Origin: an uncultured Rikenellaceae bacterium
Lineage (GTDB): Bacteria; Bacteroidota; Bacteroidia; Bacteroidales; Rikenellaceae
DNA length: 11,797 nucleotides
Direction: 5' to 3'
NCBI GenBank assembly: GCA_947054185.1
Contig: CAMRVW010000062.1
Location: forward strand, 1 to 11,797
Part shown: piece after piece, positions 7,677-11,797 of the stretch
How the letters are laid out: the number at the start of each line of letters is the position of its first letter
Position numbering within the stretch: position 1 is the first letter of the stretch
Position numbers and translations under genes: made by a program
The notes under the pieces: generated by a model
What the model was told of the DNA's origin: nothing
The model's database searches: none
What the model saw: only the letters and a program-made list of their open reading frames with translations

Positions 7677-8273
7677 TTATTTTTCCTCAAACAAAACCTT
7701 GTTCAACCCATCTTTAAGATAGCTTCTAAGCAGGCTGTCGAAATCTTTCTCGTCGAAAGAAATGTAATAACCCTGCCCCTTGGGCGATATTCTGAAACCG
7801 CGGCCCACACCGTCGCCACCCGTTACGGTAAACTCGCCGACTCCTTTGTCAGCAGCGCTTTGCAGGTAAGCGGCCACCTTGTCTTCGTTACCCTTGCCCA
7901 CGGTTACGCATCCGCCATCGGCAAACGCTTTGACCGCCTCTGTCATAAGCCGGCGCACAAAGTCATCGTCGCCAAAAGCACTTGCCACATCGGCACCCAC
8001 CGAACGGGCAAGCACCATCTCTGACAAGGCGCTCTTGACGGCAGCGGTTATCTGACCGGCCGCTGCCTTAAGCTCTCTTTCCGAGCGACGCAACGTCTCG
8101 GCAGCCTTGTCCGACGCCTCCTCGGCCATTTGAGCGGCACGTTTTTGTGCCTCGGCTATTATAGAGGCCGCCTCCTCTTTGGCTTTGGCCACAATATTTT
8201 CCGCTTCCGCCTTACCCTTGGAAAGCCCCTCTTGATAGAGCTGCTCGGTCAATTGCTGAATCTTGTTCTCCAT
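7677..8273 (-). CDS. atpE: V-type ATPase subunit E (peripheral stalk)
   Basis: Subunit E forms the peripheral stalk that holds the A3B3 head still against rotor torque. The 198-residue protein begins MENKIQQLTEQLYQEG. It continues as a long alanine/glutamate/lysine-rich helix to about residue 85, with repeated motifs such as AEAENIVAKAKEEAASIIAE, a classic coiled-coil stalk. The globular C-terminal domain follows (about 90-198, ending near FDSLLRSYLKDGLNKVLFEEK). The frame stays open 23 codons upstream to an ATG at 8342, adding a hydrophobic stretch. I reject that start because E is cytoplasmic and the family normally begins at the helix. It is the first gene of the operon. The usual partner subunit of the stalk (G/H) is not seen. 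Confidence 0.92.
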   Translation of the reverse strand: MENKIQQLTEQLYQEGLSKGKAEAENIVAKAKEEAASIIAEAQKRAAQMAEEASDKAAETLRRSERELKAAAGQITAAVKSALSEMVLARSVGADVASAFGDDDFVRRLMTEAVKAFADGGCVTVGKGNEDKVAAYLQSAADKGVGEFTVTGGDGVGRGFRISPKGQGYYISFDEKDFDSLLRSYLKDGLNKVLFEEK

Positions 8274-8565
8274 ATATGTTTTAGTGTTTTCTTTACCAAT
8301 AACACCACTGGCTGTCAGGCACATAAACGCAATAACACCCAATGTATCGTTTTACAAGATAACGAATTATTTTCAATATTAATATCTTATAGTTCATAAA
8401 AGACCAACTTTAAAGACATTTAGACCATTTGGTTTCAATCACACATTCAGGCTCTGATTACACTAAAAAGTTGTCTTGACGAAGACACGACAAAACCTTA
8501 TGCACAAATCGTGCAAAAAACATCAACCACGCAAAAAATTGTAAAACAGACGCTATATCAGCAGC
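8274..8565 (-). other. Upstream region of the V-ATPase operon with small hairpins
   Basis: This is non-coding DNA between the acyltransferase terminator and atpE. It contains two small inverted repeats: TGCAC/GTGCA (8501-8505 and 8511-8515), and TGTCTT/AAGACA (8472-8477 and 8482-8487) with a 4-nt loop. The second is followed on the minus strand by ACTTTTTAG, so it resembles a weak terminator or attenuator. The 8341-8410 part is strongly A/T-rich and is the likely promoter zone. ACCA-AA-TGGT on the minus strand (about 8427-8436) is a possible operator half-site pair. I found no open frame with family resemblance. Confidence 0.5.
8374..8381 (-). promoter_or_regulatory. Candidate -7 box for the V-ATPase operon (weak)
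   Basis: Read on the minus strand this is TAATATTG, one mismatch from the Bacteroidetes consensus TAnnTTTG. About 16-17 nt upstream is a CTTTTA stretch that only loosely resembles the TTTG -33 element. Transcription would begin about 95 nt before the atpE ATG. A second near-match, TACATTGG (8346-8339), also has one mismatch but no -33 partner. The operon must start somewhere in this A/T-rich block because a strong terminator lies just upstream, but the exact promoter is uncertain. Confidence 0.3.
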
Positions 8566-8613
8566 CATATAATAAAAGTGTGCGTTCCAAGGGGCGCACA
8601 CTTTTATTATATG
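8566..8613 (-). terminator. Strong hairpin terminator after the acyltransferase gene
   Basis: This is a perfect 19-bp inverted repeat. The left arm CATATAATAAAAGTGTGCG is at 8566-8584, the right arm is its exact complement at 8595-8613, and the loop is 10 nt. It begins 9 nt beyond the acyltransferase stop. The GC-rich top of the stem (GTGTGCG/CGCACAC) and the U-rich lower part (CTTTTATTATAT in the transcript) match an intrinsic terminator in which the U-tract is part of the stem. By symmetry it could work on both strands. It separates the acyltransferase operon from the V-ATPase operon. Confidence 0.85.
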
Positions 8614-8622
8614 ATACTATCC

Positions 8623-9522
8623 TTACGGCAGATAAGGATGCTCCTCGTCGGGACTATGTTTCCACCTCTTGTGCGACCACATCCAATACTCGGGTCGCTC
8701 GCGTATAAGCTCCTCCAAGGCGGCGGCATAACGACGCGTTATCACATCCTCGCCCACCTGTTCGGCTCCGTCGTAAAGCAACGTGAAGTGCACGGCATAA
8801 CGTCCGCGCCTCACCCGACGTATGGCCATGAACACCACCGACGAATGCAAGCTGACGGCCAGCTTCTCCATGCCGGTGAAAAAGGCGGTGGGACGTCCCA
8901 GAAAAGGTATGAAATTGCGTATGCCCGCATAATAGGGCGTCTGATCGGATATCAGGGCCACTATGGGATTATTGCCCGCCTTGACCTCACGCAACATCTC
9001 GCGCGCGGTGGCCTTCATGGTCACGGGCTTGGTGCCGAACCGGGCGCGCATCTTCTTGTAAAAAGCCTCTGCCACCGCACTCGACAACGGATGATACACC
9101 GCCTTGACCGGATGCGGGGTAAACAACTGATAACCTATCGTAAACTCCCACTGACAATAGTGCGACATGGCGGCGATAAGAGGGCCCCGCGCTGTAAGGC
9201 TGTCTATAAGCTCTATATTGTCATAGGTCATGGAACGCCTCAGCTGTCTCTCGGTCATCGACACAAGCGACAGCGTCTCGACGAACACCTCGCCCAAATA
9301 GCGATAAAACCTGCGTTCTATCGTCTTACGCTCATCTGCGCTCTTCTCGGGGAACGAACGCGCCAGATTGTCGGCCACCACACCGCGCCTGTATCGCACC
9401 ACTCCGTAAAGGACGAGCGACAACACATCACCCACCCCGTAACGACACCGGGCCGGCATGCGTCCGAACAACCATGCCGAGGCCCAAAAGAGCCCGAACA
9501 GCGTTTTCTGCCACCAGGTCAT
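8623..9522 (-). CDS. Lysophospholipid/lipid A acyltransferase (LpxL/HtrB family)
   Basis: This family adds a secondary acyl chain from acyl-ACP to the lipid A precursor at the inner face of the inner membrane. The 299-residue length is typical. The N-terminus (about 5-42) has hydrophobic segments that anchor the protein (LFGLFWASAWLFG, LSLVLYGVV). The catalytic HX4E motif is SHYCQWE, with His121 and Glu126. Further family blocks are RARFGTKPV (159-167), ISDQTPY (191-197), FFTGMEKLA (214-222) and RERPEYWMWSHKRWK (274-288). Its ATG overlaps the TGA of the phosphatase gene by one base (TGATG), so the two are translationally coupled. A strong terminator follows. Which lipid A position it acylates cannot be told from sequence alone; some Bacteroidetes members may act on other membrane lipids. 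Confidence 0.92.
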   Translation of the reverse strand: MTWWQKTLFGLFWASAWLFGRMPARCRYGVGDVLSLVLYGVVRYRRGVVADNLARSFPEKSADERKTIERRFYRYLGEVFVETLSLVSMTERQLRRSMTYDNIELIDSLTARGPLIAAMSHYCQWEFTIGYQLFTPHPVKAVYHPLSSAVAEAFYKKMRARFGTKPVTMKATAREMLREVKAGNNPIVALISDQTPYYAGIRNFIPFLGRPTAFFTGMEKLAVSLHSSVVFMAIRRVRRGRYAVHFTLLYDGAEQVGEDVITRRYAAALEELIRERPEYWMWSHKRWKHSPDEEHPYLP

Positions 9523-10367
9523 CAGCCTATGGGATAAAACTCCTCGCTGTCGGCAATGGTCGCGCTTATGGCCTCGAGGTATTTGTCATATATCAATCTG
9601 TTGCAGGCCACTATCTCTTTGCCGTGTATATAATTGTCACCTCCGTGATAGTCGGTCACCACACCTCCGGCAGCGCGCACTATGAGCGAACCGGCCGCCA
9701 CATCCCACGGCGAAAGGTTGAACTGCGAGAAGCCGTCGAAACGACCGCATGCCACATAGGCCAGATTGGCCGCCGCCGAACCTATGCGCCTGCCGCCGTG
9801 CGTATATTTTATGAAATACTCCTGTTGAAGGCGATACTCGGCCATCCTGTCGAGGCTGTCGTAAGAGAAGCCCGTTGCTATGAGCGACTCATCGAGTATG
9901 TTTATCTGCGACACGCCTATCTCCTTGCCGTTCATATAGGCCTTAGAGCCTTTCCAGGCATAGAAGCTCTCGCCGCGCGTCACCTCGTGCACCACGCCCA
10001 CCACTATCTCGCCTCTGAACGACAGAGCAACACTCACGCAATAAGGCGGAAGGCGGTGCATATAATTGGTCGTTCCGTCAAGCGGGTCTATTATCCACGT
10101 GTAATCGGTATCTTTGGGATGCAGCGGGCCGTCTGCCGCATCAACCGCCTCTTCGGCAAGAAAGTCAGCCCCCGGAATCAACGGCTCCAACTCTGCTATT
10201 ATCATCTCCTCGGCCTTGCAGTCGACGTTGGTGACCATGTTGTGCATGCCTTTCAACTCGACATCGTCCCAAGAAAAATTCTCACTCTCGCTCTCGATGT
10301 AAGATGCCACACGGGCGGCAATCTCTCTCACCTTCCCGCATATCTGCTCATAATTTATCTCTGCCAT
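9522..10367 (-). CDS. Inositol monophosphatase family protein
   Basis: This is a Mg2+-dependent phosphatase of the inositol monophosphatase superfamily. The 281-residue protein has the full metal site: Glu73 in AEEAVD, the signature IDPLDGTTNY with Asp94 and Asp97, and SPWDVAAGSL with Asp222. These correspond to Glu70, Asp90, Asp93 and Asp220 of human IMPase. A substrate-side RRIGSAAANLAYVACGR block lies at 193-209. The protein is cytoplasmic with no signal peptide. It probably releases inositol or another sugar alcohol from its monophosphate; CysQ-like nucleotidase activity is possible but less likely given the DPLDGTTN motif. The following lipid acyltransferase overlaps it by one base, which suggests linked expression and perhaps an envelope-lipid role, but a direct pathway link is inference. 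A consensus-like promoter lies about 110 nt upstream. Confidence 0.93.
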   Translation of the reverse strand: MAEINYEQICGKVREIAARVASYIESESENFSWDDVELKGMHNMVTNVDCKAEEMIIAELEPLIPGADFLAEEAVDAADGPLHPKDTDYTWIIDPLDGTTNYMHRLPPYCVSVALSFRGEIVVGVVHEVTRGESFYAWKGSKAYMNGKEIGVSQINILDESLIATGFSYDSLDRMAEYRLQQEYFIKYTHGGRRIGSAAANLAYVACGRFDGFSQFNLSPWDVAAGSLIVRAAGGVVTDYHGGDNYIHGKEIVACNRLIYDKYLEAISATIADSEEFYPIG

Positions 10368-10434
10368 AAACTTATTGTGTTTGAGTTATCATTCTGCCTT
10401 AGTGCATGTTATGACACACAAAAGGCAACACACC

Positions 10435-10465
10435 CCCGGTCGCGAATCATAAAATCAAAACCGGG
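10435..10465 (-). other. Small hairpin in the leader of the phosphatase operon
   Basis: CCCGGT at 10435-10440 and ACCGGG at 10460-10465 are exact reverse complements separated by 19 nt. If transcription starts near 10469, as the promoter predicts, this 6-bp stem would sit at the very 5' end of the mRNA. It has no U-tract on the minus strand, so it is not a terminator for nfo. It could stabilise the message or be an operator, but the stem is short and may be chance. Confidence 0.35.
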
Positions 10466-10475
10466 ATTGTTCCCA

Positions 10476-10503
10476 CAAAGATACAAAAGTTATCGACTTT
10501 AAA
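10476..10503 (-). promoter_or_regulatory. Bacteroidetes-type promoter for the phosphatase-acyltransferase operon
   Basis: On the minus strand 10483-10476 reads TATCTTTG, an exact match to the -7 consensus TAnnTTTG. The upstream element is TTTA (10503-10500), one mismatch from TTTG, 16 nt away, a little shorter than the usual 19-21. The start of transcription would fall near 10469, giving a leader of about 100 nt. No terminator separates it from nfo, so the genes may also be partly co-transcribed. Confidence 0.6.
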
Positions 10504-10534
10504 CGCCCTCCCCGCCAAAATATCACGACATTCT

Positions 10535-11386
10535 TCAGCGCCCCTCTTGCGCAAAGCGGTAAAGCATCGCTATCTCGTCGGCCCAGCGCGACTCGTCGGG
10601 AGTCTCCAGACACAAAGGCATGTCATCGAACCTGTCGTCGGCGGCGACATAAGCGAAAACCGCCTGACCGAGGGTACCCATGCCTATGTTGTTGTGACGG
10701 TCGACCCTGCTGCCCTTGGCTTTCATTGAGTCGTTAAGGTGCATGCCTCGCAGATAACCGAAACCTATCTCACGGTCAAACTCGGCGAAGGTGTCGTCGC
10801 ATGCCTCGACGGTCGACAGGTCGTAACCGGCAGAATAGGCGTGACATGTGTCGATGCACACCCCCACCCTCGACTTATCCTCCACAAGATCGATTATATA
10901 CCTCAACTGCTCGAAACGATAACCGATGTTGCTGCCCTGGCCGGCGGTATTCTCTATCACGGCCGTAACCCCGTGGGTCTTGTCGAGGGCAATGTTTATC
11001 GACTCGGCAATGCGGGCCATGCACTCCTCGTCGGATATCTTGCCTAAAGTGCTGCCTGGATGGAAGTTGAGCCTGTCGAGCCCCAACTGCTCGCACCGGC
11101 TCATCTCGTCTATAAAGGCTGTGCGCGATTTCTCCAACCCGTCGGCCTCGGGGTGACCGAGGTTTATAAGATAGCTGTCGTGCGGCAATATCTGATGCGG
11201 CGCAAATCCGTAACGCTCGCATGCCGCCTTGAACGCCTCTATAGATTTGGTACTCAACGGCGGCGACACCCACTGACGCTGGTTTTTGGTAAACAGGGCA
11301 AACGCCTTGGCCCCTATGGCCGCAGCATTGACAGGCGCGTTCTCAACTCCGCCCGATGCCGACACATGCGCTCCAAAATATTTCAT
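10535..11386 (-). CDS. nfo: Endonuclease IV (AP endonuclease)
   Basis: Endonuclease IV cuts DNA 5' of abasic sites and removes 3'-blocking groups in base excision repair. The 283-residue protein is a single TIM barrel. All nine ligands of the three-zinc site are present at the same residue numbers as in Escherichia coli Nfo: His69, His109, Glu145, Asp179, His182, His216, Asp229, His231 and Glu261. They lie in the motifs LPHDSYLINLGHP, FHPGS, IENTAGQG, CIDTCHAYSAGYD, MHLNDS, VDRHNNIG and LETP. The start MKYFGAHVSASGG is chosen because it matches the E. coli beginning; the ATG six codons upstream adds only MIKLLS. The gene stands alone on the minus strand, and its upstream region runs into the 78-bp repeat array, whose nearest copy supplies a consensus promoter. 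Confidence 0.97.
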   Translation of the reverse strand: MKYFGAHVSASGGVENAPVNAAAIGAKAFALFTKNQRQWVSPPLSTKSIEAFKAACERYGFAPHQILPHDSYLINLGHPEADGLEKSRTAFIDEMSRCEQLGLDRLNFHPGSTLGKISDEECMARIAESINIALDKTHGVTAVIENTAGQGSNIGYRFEQLRYIIDLVEDKSRVGVCIDTCHAYSAGYDLSTVEACDDTFAEFDREIGFGYLRGMHLNDSMKAKGSRVDRHNNIGMGTLGQAVFAYVAADDRFDDMPLCLETPDESRWADEIAMLYRFAQEGR

Positions 11387-11507
11387 ACTCAATAATTTAA
11401 TCAAACAAACATCGTCCTTTCGGCCTTACCTGCCACCTTCAAGACAAACCCGCCAGCAAAAACAAGCCTGCCTAACTTTGCCGAGGCGAAGTATCTAAGA
11501 CGACATC

Positions 11508-11539
11508 CAAAGATACGATTAAGCGAGAGCAAAAGCAAA
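11508..11539 (-). promoter_or_regulatory. Consensus promoter for nfo inside the first repeat unit
   Basis: On the minus strand TTTG (11539-11536) is followed after exactly 20 nt by TATCTTTG (11515-11508). Both boxes and the spacing match the Bacteroidetes consensus TTTG-N19-21-TAnnTTTG. Transcription would begin near 11501, giving an nfo leader of about 115 nt. The -33 box and spacer belong to the 78-bp repeat unit. The final G of the -7 box comes from unique flanking DNA, since the other copies have A there. Confidence 0.7.
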
Positions 11540-11797
11540 CGATAGTTTGGTTCTGCCGAGCGTGAGTATCTTAAAACCGATAGGTTAAAGATACGATTAA
11601 GCGAGGGCAAAAGCAAACGACAGTTTGATTCTGCCGAGCGTGAGTATCTTAAAACCGATAGGTTAAAGATACGATTAAGCGAGGGCAAAAGCAAACGACA
11701 GTTTGATTCTGCCGAGCGTGAGTATCTTAAAACCGACAGGTTAAAGATACGATTAAGCGAGAGCAAAAGCAAACGATAGTTTGGTTCTGCCGAGCGT
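11510..11797. repeat. Tandem array of 78-bp repeats, open at the window edge
   Basis: Units begin at AGATACGATTAAGCGAG at 11511, 11589, 11667 and 11745, an exact period of 78 bp; the fourth is cut by the window end after 53 bp. A decayed partial copy (about 11477-11509, GCCGAG..AAGTATCT) precedes the first. Units differ only by transitions: units 1 and 2 at three sites, units 2 and 3 at one. Unit 4 equals unit 1 over its visible length. Because 78 is a multiple of 3, several frames stay open and yield artificial 26-residue repeat proteins on both strands. Each unit carries AAGATAC/GTATCTT around an imperfect hairpin centred on CAAAC-GAYA-GTTTG, and a promoter-like module on the minus strand. 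Confidence 0.95.

Noticed and set aside
8274..8342. Upstream ATG giving atpE a 23-residue hydrophobic N-terminal extension resembling a signal peptide
   Set aside because: Subunit E is a cytoplasmic stalk protein that normally begins at the coiled-coil helix (MENKIQQL). The extension would be unique, and the ATG at 8273 has a typical A/T-rich leader.
10435..10465. CCCGGT/ACCGGG stem as an nfo terminator
   Set aside because: There is no U-tract after it on the minus strand, and it lies downstream of a consensus promoter, so it belongs to the next transcript's leader.
8578..10502. Plus-strand frames of about 320-340 codons opposite the acyltransferase and phosphatase genes
   Set aside because: They overlap complete, motif-bearing minus-strand genes, and one starts inside the terminator hairpin. 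Their sequences show no recognisable domain.
11401..11772. Minus-strand 123-codon frame coding a 26-residue repeat protein, with a matching repeat frame on the plus strand
   Set aside because: Both frames stay open only because the DNA repeat is 78 bp, a multiple of 3. The plus frame is closed in units 1 and 4 by TAG where units 2 and 3 have CAG, and the minus frame runs over the nfo promoter. This is a repeat artefact, not a gene.
11510..11797. CRISPR array
   Set aside because: The whole 78-bp period is conserved; there are no unique spacers between short repeats and no cas genes nearby.

Overview
The window looks like a chromosomal stretch of a Bacteroidales bacterium (phylum Bacteroidetes); I cannot fix the genus. 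Three things point there: a V-type ATPase operon in the seven-gene order E, DUF2764, A, B, D, I, K; start codons preceded by A/T-rich sequence rather than a clear Shine-Dalgarno; and promoters of the Bacteroidetes type (TTTG, about 20 nt, TAnnTTTG). Every gene I can support lies on the minus strand, so the window is read from right to left.

Right end (11797 to about 11477): an array of 78-bp tandem repeats, 3.7 units visible and running off the window. The unit carries a promoter-like TTTG-N20-TATCTTTR module pointing left. The copy nearest the next gene matches the Bacteroidetes consensus exactly. Next comes nfo (endonuclease IV, 11386-10535), with all nine metal ligands in place. After a 167-nt gap holding a second good promoter come two translationally coupled genes: an inositol-monophosphatase-family enzyme (10367-9522) and an LpxL/HtrB-type lipid A acyltransferase (9522-8623). 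They end at a perfect 19-bp hairpin terminator (8613-8566).

A 349-nt gap with small hairpins and a weak promoter candidate leads into the V-ATPase operon: atpE (8273-7677), a DUF2764 protein (7668-6784), atpA (6574-4796), atpB (4701-3376), atpD (3372-2752), atpI (2739-931) and atpK (768-322). A GC-rich hairpin with a U-tract (155-120) ends the operon. A and B form the catalytic head. D is the central rotor stalk and E the peripheral stalk. I and the K ring form the membrane motor. No standard C (d) or F subunit is present, so the DUF2764 protein is the natural candidate to link head and ring. The K subunit has the full Na+-binding residue set known from Enterococcus hirae NtpK, so the enzyme is probably Na+-coupled.

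The operon is tight in some places (3, 8 and 12 nt) but has three long, purine-rich spacers (209, 94 and 162 nt) before atpA, atpB and atpK. The most interesting observations are the promoter-bearing repeat array upstream of nfo, the missing C/F subunits beside DUF2764, the Na+ signature in K, and the unexplained spacers, one of which holds a 49-codon basic reading frame whose stop overlaps the atpA start.
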